Source: an uncultured Tannerella sp. (GTDB lineage: Bacteria; Bacteroidota; Bacteroidia; Bacteroidales; Tannerellaceae). From it: a stretch of DNA of 5,884 bases. The stretch covers positions 1-5,884 of the forward strand of contig CALHPT010000110.1 in the NCBI GenBank assembly GCA_938036405.1, given 5' to 3'. Under the pieces are notes generated by a model. The model made no database searches. It was not told the DNA's origin and saw only the letters and a list, made by a program, of their open reading frames with translations. Both the position numbers and the translations under genes were made by a program. Shown here piece after piece: positions 1 to 5,884 of this stretch (position 1 is its first letter; each line of letters starts with the position of its first letter).

Positions 1-122
1 TGATGAGAGTTTGAAGTAGTATCTTTTTAGGTATTGAGATGTCGGGGATTGTTGAAGGGTTTCTTTTTTAGAAGGAAGGGGTGTCAGAGATTATTGAAGA
101 GGCTCTTTTTTGTCGGAAAGGG
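1..122. repeat. Degenerate 41-42 bp tandem repeat, about three copies
   Basis: Three imperfect units are marked by TTGAAG at 11-16, 52-57 and 94-99, each followed about 7-8 bases later by a T-run (24-28, 64-69, 106-111). Aligned at an offset of 42, positions 40-79 and 82-121 match at roughly 29 of 40 bases. The first unit needs small gaps to align. No open reading frame of note crosses the array, and it may continue upstream of the window. Its function is unknown. It could be an old intergenic duplication. Confidence 0.5.
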
Positions 123-165
123 CGAGCGAAGGTTGGCGGGTAGCCTTTGATGTTAGGATTTAGGT

Positions 166-173
166 TATCATTG
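166..173 (+). promoter_or_regulatory. Weak candidate -7 element upstream of cutC
   Basis: TATCATTG matches the Bacteroidota -7 consensus TAnnTTTG at all fixed positions but one. A TTTG at 146-149 could serve as the -33 box, but the 16 nt spacing is shorter than the usual 19-21 or so. If it is real, the cutC leader would be about 70 nt. No better promoter is visible in 123-248, so this is only a best guess. Confidence 0.2.
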
Positions 174-248
174 CCCGTCGAAAGTGCACTGTTTTTAGAG
201 TATAGTTTTTAGCTTTTCATTTGTCCCTCTATTCCTGATTATAGAGAT

Positions 249-992
249 ATGAATCGAATCATCGAAGTCTGCGCCAACTCGGCGCAAAGCTGCGTGGAGG
301 CCGAAGCCGGCGGAGCCGCACGCGTGGAACTCTGCGCCGGCATACCCGAAGGCGGCACAACGCCCAGCTATGGCGAGATCGTCATGGCGCGACAGTCCAC
401 TGAGCGGATCGCGATCCACGTCCTCATCCGTCCGCGGGCCGGCGACTTTCTCTATACCGAGACCGAGGTCGGTGCCATGCTCCACGACATCCAAGTAGCC
501 CATACGCTCGGCGTGCAAGGCGTCGTCATCGGCTGCCTAACGCCCGACGGCGACATCGACGAGCCCCTCCTCGACCGACTTATGGCCGCCGCCCGACCGC
601 TCTCGGTCACCTTCCATCGCGCCTTCGACGTCTGCCGCGATCCGCACGCCTCACTCGAGCTACTGATCCGTCACGGCGTCGATCGCGTGCTCACCTCCGG
701 CCAAGAAGCGACCGCCGTGCAGGGTATCCCCCTCCTCCGCGAGCTGGTGAGCCAGGCCGACGGACGTATCGTCGTCATGCCCGGCTGTGGCGTGCGAGCG
801 GACAACATCGCGCGCATCGAGTCCGAAACCGGAGCCCGCGAGTTCCACACCTCCGCTCGGCGCGTTGTGGAGAGTGGCATGATTTATCGCAACGAGCGCG
901 TACCCATGGGCAGCTGTGCCGTGACGTCGGAGTTCGAAACCGTGCAGACCGACCGAAGAGAAGTAGCGCGCTACGTATCGCAACTTGCATAA
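249..992 (+). CDS. cutC: CutC family protein (PF03932), TIM-barrel
   Basis: This 247-residue protein is full length for the CutC family and matches it throughout. Visible family motifs are the N-terminal IEVCANS (5-11), GGAARVELC (21-29), EGGTTPSYG (34-42), IRPRAGDFLY (60-69), GVVIGCLTPDGDID (91-104), TFHRAFD (121-127), VLTSG (147-151), MPGCGV (177-182) and EFHTSA (198-203). The family folds as a cytoplasmic TIM-like barrel. It is named for copper tolerance in E. coli, but that phenotype was later attributed to the sRNA MicL, encoded within E. coli cutC, so a copper role should not be assumed here. No copper transporter or chaperone gene lies in the window. The ATG at 249 is chosen because the core motif starts at residue 5 and the preceding bases are A/T-rich with no Shine-Dalgarno, as is usual in Bacteroidota. 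The family call is firm; the biochemical function is not known. Confidence 0.93.
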   Translation: MNRIIEVCANSAQSCVEAEAGGAARVELCAGIPEGGTTPSYGEIVMARQSTERIAIHVLIRPRAGDFLYTETEVGAMLHDIQVAHTLGVQGVVIGCLTPDGDIDEPLLDRLMAAARPLSVTFHRAFDVCRDPHASLELLIRHGVDRVLTSGQEATAVQGIPLLRELVSQADGRIVVMPGCGVRADNIARIESETGAREFHTSARRVVESGMIYRNERVPMGSCAVTSEFETVQTDRREVARYVSQLA

Positions 993-1014
993 AATGAAAA
1001 AGGGCGTACATTTG
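984..1014 (+). promoter_or_regulatory. Candidate Bacteroidota promoter at the end of cutC
   Basis: TACATTTG at 1007-1014 is a full match to the -7 consensus TAnnTTTG. CTTG at 984-987, within the last codons of cutC, is a three-of-four match to the -33 TTTG box, at a 19 nt spacing that fits the consensus. Transcription would start near 1020. It could drive the intergenic segment up to the terminator at 1257-1293, or a long dusB leader. This is by-eye motif matching only. Confidence 0.45.
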
Positions 1015-1201
1015 GCATCGAAAAGAAATTTATTTGACGTTTTCCACTAAGAAACAGCAATGAAAACGGTCGAATCCGATCGAATTGATCATAGAGCGAG
1101 CCACCACGCCGGAGAGAGTATACACGAAGGACGACTCCGAGAGGCGATCCTCCATCAGAAAGAGAGGAAGGCTCCGCAAGAGACATTGTTTTTTGAGATT
1201 A

Positions 1202-1231
1202 AGAGCGGCGCATAGCCCATATGTCCGCTCT
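1202..1231 (+). other. Two-part RNA hairpin
   Basis: AGAGCGG (1202-1208) pairs fully with CCGCTCT (1225-1231). Inside it CATA (1211-1214) pairs with TATG (1220-1223) around a five-base loop, leaving a small asymmetric internal loop. No T-run follows, so it is not itself a terminator. It sits about 25 nt before the terminator hairpin and probably belongs to the same RNA. Confidence 0.45.
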
Positions 1232-1256
1232 GGTGTAGTGTTTAAAATTCTTCTGA

Positions 1257-1293
1257 GGGGGCGAAGATGTGAATCTTCGCCTTTCCTTTTTTT
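1257..1293 (+). terminator. Strong rho-independent terminator between cutC and dusB
   Basis: GGCGAAGAT (1260-1268) pairs perfectly with ATCTTCGCC (1273-1281) around the loop GTGA. G-T wobbles with 1257-1259 could extend the stem. It is followed at once by a T-rich tract, 1282-1293, broken only by two C. It lies 268 nt past the cutC stop and 81 nt before the dusB start. It may therefore end a long cutC 3' UTR, a separate small RNA, or a dusB leader. Confidence 0.85.
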
Positions 1294-1374
1294 AGAGGGC
1301 AGAGGATAGGTAGCATCCTATGGGCAGAATCAAGAAAAGGCCTTCATACATATATTATAGGTACAAAGAGGAAG

Positions 1375-2358
1375 ATGAAAATCGGAACAATTGAATTAGG
1401 CGATCGGCCCGTCATGCAGGCGCCGATGGAAGACGTCACAGACGCCGCCTTCCGACTGATGTGTAAACGTTTCGGCGCGGATATGGTGTACACCGAATTT
1501 GTGTCGAGCGACGCGCTCATTCGTGGCGTCAGCCGCACCGAAGAAAAGTTGCGGGTGCGCGACGAAGAACGCCCCGTGGCGATACAGATCTACGGCCGCG
1601 ATGTCCAGTCCATGGTCGAGGCCGCACAGATTTGCGAGGCCGCTCGGCCCGACGTGCTCGACATCAATTTCGGATGCCCTGTCAAGAAGGTGGCGGGCAA
1701 AGGCGCCGGAGCCGGCATGTTGCGCAACGTGCCGCTCATGCTCGAGATCACGCGCGCCGTCGTTCGTGCTGTCCGTATCCCCGTGACTGTCAAGACGCGC
1801 CTCGGCTGGGACGCCGATCATCGTATCATCGTCGAGCTGGCCGAACAGTTGCAAGACTGTGGCATCGCCGCCCTGACGATCCACGGTCGCACCCGCGCGC
1901 AGATGTACACCGGCGAAGCCGACTGGACACTCATCGGCACCGTCCGCTCCAATCCCCGGATGACGATTCCCATTATCGGCAATGGTGACGTGACCTCCGC
2001 CGAGCGTTGTCGTGAGGTCTTTGACCGTTACGGCGTCGATGGCGTGATGATTGGACGTGGCTGCATCGGTCGACCGTGGATCTTCCGTGAGGTGAAGCAC
2101 TATCTACAGACGGGCGAACCGCTTCCGCCAGAGTCATTCGGGTGGTATCTCGACGTACTTAAGCAGCAGGTCTTGCAGAGCGTGGAGCGTCTCGACGAAC
2201 GCCGTGGCATCCTGCATATCCGTCGCCACCTGGCCGCCACACCACTCTTTAAGGGCATCCCAGACTTCAAGCCGATGCGTGTGGCCATGCTTCGTGCCGA
2301 AACGGTTGGGGAGCTCTTTGCCATCATGGACGGTATCCCCGTTCCGGGAGTCGAATAG
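1375..2358 (+). CDS. dusB: tRNA-dihydrouridine synthase, DusB-like
   Basis: This 327-residue FMN enzyme should reduce specific uridines in tRNA to dihydrouridine using NAD(P)H in the cytoplasm. The N-terminal barrel shows APMEDVTDAAF (16-26) at the flavin site, QIYG (71-74), INFGCPVKKVAGKG (97-110) with the expected catalytic Cys101, VKTRLGWD (139-146) with Lys140, IHGRTRAQMYTG (169-180) with His170, GNGDV (202-206) and MIGRGCIGRPW (225-235). The C-terminal helical tRNA-binding part carries HIRRH (281-285), typical of the DusB group. Length and motif order are normal and nothing is missing. The ATG at 1375 follows the purine stretch AGAGGAAG directly, which is closer than an ideal Shine-Dalgarno. 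No clear TAnnTTTG promoter lies between the terminator at 1257-1293 and this start; TATATTAT at 1351-1358 is a poor match. Dus subfamilies in Bacteroidota are not always orthologous to E. coli DusB, so the family is certain but the exact uridine target is inferred. Confidence 0.95.
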   Translation: MKIGTIELGDRPVMQAPMEDVTDAAFRLMCKRFGADMVYTEFVSSDALIRGVSRTEEKLRVRDEERPVAIQIYGRDVQSMVEAAQICEAARPDVLDINFGCPVKKVAGKGAGAGMLRNVPLMLEITRAVVRAVRIPVTVKTRLGWDADHRIIVELAEQLQDCGIAALTIHGRTRAQMYTGEADWTLIGTVRSNPRMTIPIIGNGDVTSAERCREVFDRYGVDGVMIGRGCIGRPWIFREVKHYLQTGEPLPPESFGWYLDVLKQQVLQSVERLDERRGILHIRRHLAATPLFKGIPDFKPMRVAMLRAETVGELFAIMDGIPVPGVE

Positions 2359-2375
2359 GCCAGTTTCGAAGGCCT
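2357..2375 (+). other. Short stem-loop overlapping the dusB stop codon
   Basis: AGGCC (2357-2361) pairs with GGCCT (2371-2375) around a nine-base loop, starting inside the TAG stop. The five-pair stem is weak. The AAGGCC at 2369-2374 could instead pair with GGCCTT at 2406-2411 of the next hairpin, so the two structures may exclude each other. Confidence 0.3.
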
Positions 2376-2404
2376 CATTTACAGCCTACTTCCCTTTGTT
2401 GATC

Positions 2405-2423
2405 GGGCCTTTTGCAAAGGCCC
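2405..2423 (+). terminator. Probable terminator hairpin after dusB
   Basis: GGGCCTTT (2405-2412) pairs perfectly with AAAGGCCC (2416-2423) around the loop TGC. The following bases, TCTTCCG, are only partly T-rich, so termination may be incomplete. It lies between the dusB stop and the promoter-like element of secDF, which fits a boundary between transcription units. Confidence 0.6.
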
Positions 2424-2453
2424 TCTTCCGTATAGCTGGAATAAAAAACGCGC

Positions 2454-2461
2454 TATATTTG
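2454..2461 (+). promoter_or_regulatory. Candidate secDF promoter (-7 element)
   Basis: TATATTTG matches the Bacteroidota -7 consensus TAnnTTTG fully and is followed by GCGCC, a context often seen at such promoters. No good TTTG box is visible 19-23 nt upstream, so support rests on the -7 element alone. The start would be near 2468, giving an A-rich leader of about 45 nt with TAA repeats (2485-2500) before the secDF ATG. Confidence 0.5.
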
Positions 2462-2514
2462 CGCCCTGAAAAAAAGGAAGCAACGTATAAATAATAATAA
2501 ATCAGGAAATTCAA

Positions 2515-5500
2515 ATGCAGAACAAAGGATTTGTAAGGGTCTTCTCCATACTGCTTGCTTTGGTTTGCTTGTACTATCTCTCCTTCTCGTTTGTGACGAG
2601 AAAATACTACAAGGAAGCCGCCGAGTACGCTAACGGAGACCCTGCTAAAGAGAGTTTTTACTTAGACTCATTGGCCAACAAAAAGGTCTGGTTTGGCGCA
2701 TATACGCTGAAGCAATGCCGCGAAATGGAGGTAACCTTAGGGCTCGACTTGAAGGGCGGAATGAACGTGGTATTGGAGTTGAATGTGCCCGATGTCGTTC
2801 GTTCGCTGGCGGATAACAACCAAGACGCCAACTTTAATAAGGCACTCGAAGCGGCTTACGCTCGTCAGGCTACTAGCCAGAAGAACTACATTGATTTGTT
2901 TGCCGAAGAATACAAGAAGCTGGATCCGGGTGCTCATCTCGCTGCCCTCTTCAGCACCTTTGAGTTGAAAGATAAAATCACTCCCCAAAGCTCCGACGCG
3001 CAAGTCATCGCCGTGCTGAAAGAGGAGCTGCAAAGCGCCATCGACAATTCATTTAATGTGTTACGCACACGTATCGACCGCTTCGGCGTCGTGTCGCCCA
3101 ACATCCAACGCCTCGAGACTGCAGGTCGTATCCTTGTCGAGCTGCCTGGCGTGAAGGAGCCTGCGCGTGTTCGTAAACTGTTGCAGGGTAGCGCTAATCT
3201 GGAGTTCTGGGAGACGTATAACCTGACCGAGATCGGTCAGCAACTCACAGCTGCCGACCGTGCATTGGCTCAGGCGATGAAATCCACGAAATCGTCATCC
3301 GCCGCTGCTACCGATACGACGGCTGCTGCCTCTACGTCTAATCTTACGGCTAAGGCCGACTCTACAGCTTCCGAGACCGATTCGCTCATGGCTCAGATCA
3401 ACGCTGAAGGCCAACAGACCCCCGAGGCTGGCCAGATGTCGGCTGAGGAATACGCCAAGGAGCATCCCCTTTTTGCTTTGTTGCAATTGAATGTCGACCG
3501 TACAGGTCGCTATCTCGTCCCCGGTCCCGTCGTTGGTTACGCCAAAAAGACGGACATGGACAAGATCATCGAATACCTCAACATGCCTGAAGTAAAGGCA
3601 GTGTTGCCCAACAATGTCCTCTTCCGCTGGAGCGTCAAGGCGATGGACGAGAACGACCAGTTCTATCAGCTCTTTGCCTTGAAGGTTACCAACCGTGACG
3701 GTACGCCCGCCATGAGTGGCGACGTAGTTACGAACGCTGTGGCCGACTTTGCTCAGCAGCAGATCGGTCGTGCGCAGTACCAGGTCAGCATGACGATGAA
3801 CGCCGAGGGCGCTCGCGAATGGGCCCGCTTGACTAAGGAAAACATCAAGCGCAGCATCGCAATCGTACTCGACGGCATGGTTTACTCTGCCCCCACAGTA
3901 CAATCAGAAATTACCGGTGGACAGTCGCAGATCACTGGCGACTTTACCCAGGACGAAGGCAAGGACTTGGCCAACGTGCTGAAGTCTGGTAAGATGGCGG
4001 CTTCCGTAAACATTGTGCAGGAAGACATCGTCGGACCGTCGCTCGGACAAGAAGCCATCAACGCCGGTATCATCTCTTTTGCCCTCGCGCTCGTCCTCCT
4101 CATGGTTTATATGTGCGCTATGTATGGCTTGCTTCCCGGTATGATTGCTAACGGTGCCCTCGTCATCAACATCTTCTTTACGATGGGTATTCTGGCTTCC
4201 TTCCAGGCTGTGCTCACCCTGCCCGGTATCGCCGGTATGGTGCTCACGCTCGGTATGGCGGTCGACGCTAACGTGCTTATCTACGAGCGATCGAAAGAGG
4301 AGCTCCGCGCTGGCAAACCATTGGCACGCGCTATCGCTGATGGTTACTCCAATGCCTTCTCGGCCATCTTTGACTCAAACCTCACAACGATTATCACCGG
4401 TATTGTGCTCTTCGTCTTCGGTACCGGACCTATCCGCGGTTTTGCCACCACACTGATCATCGGTCTTATCTCTTCTTTCCTGACCTCTGTCTTCATCACG
4501 CGTCTTGTGTACGAAGCCCTCTTGGCTAAGGAAAAGATCAAGAACCTGACCTTCACCACATCGATCTCTAAGAACTTCCTGAACGAGCCGAAGGTCAACT
4601 TCCTCGGCAAGCGTAAGATGGGTTATATCATCCCGCTCGTCATCATCCTTCTCGGTGGCGTTTCGATGGCTACCATCGGCCTGAACAACGGCATCGACTT
4701 CACGGGTGGTCGCAACTATGTTATCCGCTTCGATAAGGACGTCCGTACCGACGAAGTTCGCGCCGCCCTTGAGCCGCAACTGAAAGGCGGATCCGTCAGC
4801 GTCATCACCATCGGGTCGCAAAATCAGGTGCGTGTATCGACCAACTACAAGATCACGGATAACTCCGCCGGTGTTGACGACGAAATCGTTGGCAAGCTCT
4901 ACGCTGGTCTCAAGCCTTTCCTTGGCGACGCCACGCAAGAGCAATTCGCCTTGGATAACATCCAAAGCTCGCAGAAAGTCGGCCCCAGCATGGCGGACGA
5001 CATCAAGAACAGCGCCGTCTTGGCAGTCCTTTTTGCAATGGTCTGCATGGCGCTCTATATCCTCGTCCGTTTCCGCGACGTAGCCTTCTCCGTCGGCGTC
5101 TTCATTTCTGTGGCCGTCACCACGCTCTGCATCATCGCCTTCTACACGCTGCTGTGGAAGATCATGCCTTTCTCTATGGAGGTCGACCAGACCTTCATTG
5201 CGGCCATTCTGACCGTCATCGGTTACTCGATCAACGACACTGTGGTCGTCTTCGACCGTATTCGTGAAACGATACAACAGTATCCCAAGCGCGACCGCTA
5301 CGAGGTGATCAATGACGCTTTGAACTCCACACTCACGCGTACGTTCAGCACGTCGCTCTCTACCTTCATCGTGGTCTTCGTGATCTTCCTCCTTGGTGGA
5401 TCCACGATCCAGAGCTTCACGTTTGCCATTCTCCTCGGTGTCATCGTCGGTACCTACTCCACGCTCTTCGTGGCCACGCCGATCGCCTACGAGATTCAAA

Positions 5501-5550
5501 AACGCAAATCGATCAAGGTCGCCGGCACAACTGCTGCCGCAACGGCATAA
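2515..5550 (+). CDS. secDF: Fused protein translocase subunit SecDF
   Basis: This 1011-residue inner-membrane protein joins SecD and SecF. It assists SecYEG by using the proton gradient to pull exported proteins out on the periplasmic side. The SecD half has one N-terminal membrane segment (about 7-26), the motif LGLDLKGG (75-82), the large periplasmic P1 region with VLRTRIDRFGVVSPNIQ (182-198), and five more membrane segments (about 516-668) containing GMAVDANVLIYER (580-592). The SecF half starts with a membrane segment near 703-722, then GIDFTGG (726-732), a smaller periplasmic domain, and five segments (about 833-990) containing GYSINDTVVVFDRIRE (903-918). By eye, Asp584, Asp908 and Arg942 (in TRTFSTSLSTF) correspond to the proton-path residues D340, D637 and R671 of Thermus SecDF, so the pump looks intact. 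Residues 255-310 form a Ser/Thr/Ala-rich stretch in P1. One-piece SecDF is common in Bacteroidota, so this is probably not a local fusion. The ATG at 2515 directly precedes the expected membrane segment. The gene seems to be a single transcription unit. Confidence 0.97.
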   Translation: MQNKGFVRVFSILLALVCLYYLSFSFVTRKYYKEAAEYANGDPAKESFYLDSLANKKVWFGAYTLKQCREMEVTLGLDLKGGMNVVLELNVPDVVRSLADNNQDANFNKALEAAYARQATSQKNYIDLFAEEYKKLDPGAHLAALFSTFELKDKITPQSSDAQVIAVLKEELQSAIDNSFNVLRTRIDRFGVVSPNIQRLETAGRILVELPGVKEPARVRKLLQGSANLEFWETYNLTEIGQQLTAADRALAQAMKSTKSSSAAATDTTAAASTSNLTAKADSTASETDSLMAQINAEGQQTPEAGQMSAEEYAKEHPLFALLQLNVDRTGRYLVPGPVVGYAKKTDMDKIIEYLNMPEVKAVLPNNVLFRWSVKAMDENDQFYQLFALKVTNRDGTPAMSGDVVTNAVADFAQQQIGRAQYQVSMTMNAEGAREWARLTKENIKRSIAIVLDGMVYSAPTVQSEITGGQSQITGDFTQDEGKDLANVLKSGKMAASVNIVQEDIVGPSLGQEAINAGIISFALALVLLMVYMCAMYGLLPGMIANGALVINIFFTMGILASFQAVLTLPGIAGMVLTLGMAVDANVLIYERSKEELRAGKPLARAIADGYSNAFSAIFDSNLTTIITGIVLFVFGTGPIRGFATTLIIGLISSFLTSVFITRLVYEALLAKEKIKNLTFTTSISKNFLNEPKVNFLGKRKMGYIIPLVIILLGGVSMATIGLNNGIDFTGGRNYVIRFDKDVRTDEVRAALEPQLKGGSVSVITIGSQNQVRVSTNYKITDNSAGVDDEIVGKLYAGLKPFLGDATQEQFALDNIQSSQKVGPSMADDIKNSAVLAVLFAMVCMALYILVRFRDVAFSVGVFISVAVTTLCIIAFYTLLWKIMPFSMEVDQTFIAAILTVIGYSINDTVVVFDRIRETIQQYPKRDRYEVINDALNSTLTRTFSTSLSTFIVVFVIFLLGGSTIQSFTFAILLGVIVGTYSTLFVATPIAYEIQKRKSIKVAGTTAAATA

Positions 5551-5582
5551 ATAGAGTTCACATAGGGAATACATTCCTGACC

Positions 5583-5624
5583 CGAGGGGGCCGTCTCCAT
5601 CCGAGGCGGTCCCCTCGTCTTTTT
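5583..5624 (+). terminator. Strong rho-independent terminator of secDF
   Basis: A 15-pair stem is formed by 5583-5597 and 5603-5617, with two G-T pairs and otherwise perfect pairing, around the loop CATCC. It is followed directly by TCTTTTT (5618-5624). It lies 32 nt after the secDF stop codon and should end that transcript efficiently. Confidence 0.93.
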
Positions 5625-5800
5625 GAGAATCCACTGTTGAATCTCTTTCGAAGGCTACGGACAATGCTTTTCTGGCGTTTCGTCTTGTTCGGATGAGTAT
5701 ATCGAGCTCAAGTGAGGAGATCGGGCGAAGCATGAGTCCGACGAATAAGATTGCTTGTTTTCATGCGACACCGGCATGTCGTATGCCGAAAAGAAAATGC
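5625..5800. other. Intergenic stretch without a supported gene
   Basis: No coding region is convincing here on either strand. The only structure I see is a pair of overlapping hairpins at 5766-5788. CGACA (5766-5770) pairs with TGTCG (5777-5781), or alternatively CGGCAT (5772-5777) pairs with ATGCCG (5783-5788) around GTCGT. Neither is followed by a T-run. An ATG at 5732, with GAGGAG at 5714-5719 upstream, opens a frame that runs off the window. It crosses the 40-bp repeat and looks unlike a real protein. Confidence 0.4.
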
Positions 5801-5884
5801 TTGCGGGAATCCCGCAAACGCCAAAACGCTCTTTTTTCGCTTGCGGGAATCCCGCAAATGTCAAAACGCTCTTTTTTCGCTTGC
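5801..5884. repeat. 40-bp tandem repeat with 17-bp palindrome, runs off the window
   Basis: Two adjacent 40-base units (5801-5840 and 5841-5880) differ at only two positions, 5819/5859 and 5821/5861. TTGC at 5881-5884 begins a third. Each unit opens with the inverted repeat TTGCGGGAATCCCGCAA (seven pairs, AAT centre), then has CAAAACGCTC and a six-T run. The T-run is about 14 bases from the palindrome, too far for a normal intrinsic terminator. There are no unique spacers, so it is not a CRISPR array as seen here. Possible roles include protein-binding iterons or a simple expanding intergenic repeat. The number of copies is unknown. Confidence 0.85.

Larger units (their letters stand above)
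1020..1293 (+). ncRNA. Candidate intergenic noncoding RNA, unassigned
   Basis: The segment lies between a promoter-like site (984-1014) and a strong intrinsic terminator (1257-1293), and contains no convincing coding frame. It has a six-pair hairpin with an AATC loop at 1067-1082 (one G-T pair), a short GAGG/CCTC hairpin at 1141-1152, and a larger two-part hairpin at 1202-1231. I looked for the core motifs of RNase P RNA, tmRNA, SRP RNA and common riboswitches and did not recognise any. A 6S-type RNA cannot be judged by eye. The alternatives are a long 3' UTR of cutC or a regulatory leader of dusB. Boundaries are approximate. Confidence 0.3.

Noticed and set aside
1067..1082. GGTCGAATCC resembling a tRNA T-arm
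   Set aside because: The loop is one base short, and no anticodon arm, D-arm or acceptor stem can be found around it. It is better read as a simple hairpin.
1085..1309. A 74-codon frame on the + strand between cutC and dusB
   Set aside because: It starts at TTG, runs through the terminator hairpin and T-run, has a random Arg/Ser-rich composition and lacks a ribosome site.
1396..2100. A 234-codon open frame on the - strand opposite dusB
   Set aside because: It is a shadow of the dusB codon pattern, with no family motif and no start signal.
4375..5733. A 452-codon open frame on the - strand opposite secDF
   Set aside because: It is antisense to highly conserved secDF sequence, rich in Asp/Glu/Arg/His as expected from the complement of GC-rich codons, and shows no recognisable domain.
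5655..5864. A 69-codon - strand frame after secDF
   Set aside because: It is partly made of the tandem repeat, with no recognisable domain or promoter.
5801..5884. CRISPR array
   Set aside because: The units are contiguous 40-bp copies with no unique spacers and no cas genes are present.
5732..5884. Partial + strand gene running off the right edge
   Set aside because: The frame crosses a 40-bp tandem repeat whose length is not a multiple of three, so copies are read in different frames, and the product resembles no protein.

Overview
The window carries three protein genes on the + strand: a CutC-family protein (249-992), a DusB-like tRNA-dihydrouridine synthase (1375-2358) and a fused SecD-SecF translocase subunit (2515-5550). 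These are housekeeping-type genes with good family matches along their whole length. The organism looks like a member of the Bacteroidota, most likely Bacteroidales. The reasons are the one-piece SecDF of about 1000 residues, promoter-like TAnnTTTG motifs, and A/T-rich leaders without strong Shine-Dalgarno sequences. The coding regions look fairly GC-rich for that order, but genus cannot be fixed from this sequence alone.

Layout. Positions 1-248 hold no gene but contain about three degenerate copies of a 41-42 bp T-rich repeat. cutC follows. The 382 bp gap after cutC (993-1374) is the least explained part. It has a good Bacteroidota-type promoter match overlapping the end of cutC (984-1014), several hairpins and a strong intrinsic terminator (1257-1293), so it could encode a noncoding RNA of about 270 nt or be a long cutC 3' UTR. 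dusB starts 81 bp after that terminator and is followed by GGCC-based stem-loops. secDF has its own promoter-like element (2454-2461) and ends at a very strong intrinsic terminator (5583-5624). The last 84 bases are a near-perfect 40-bp tandem repeat with an internal 17-bp palindrome, which runs off the window edge.

Functional links. The three proteins act in unrelated processes: a historically copper-linked barrel protein of unsettled function, tRNA modification, and proton-driven protein export. The terminators and promoter-like sites suggest separate transcription units, at least for secDF. I see no sign of a defence system, mobile element or CRISPR array. The items most worth a second look are the 993-1293 intergenic segment and the repeats at both window edges.
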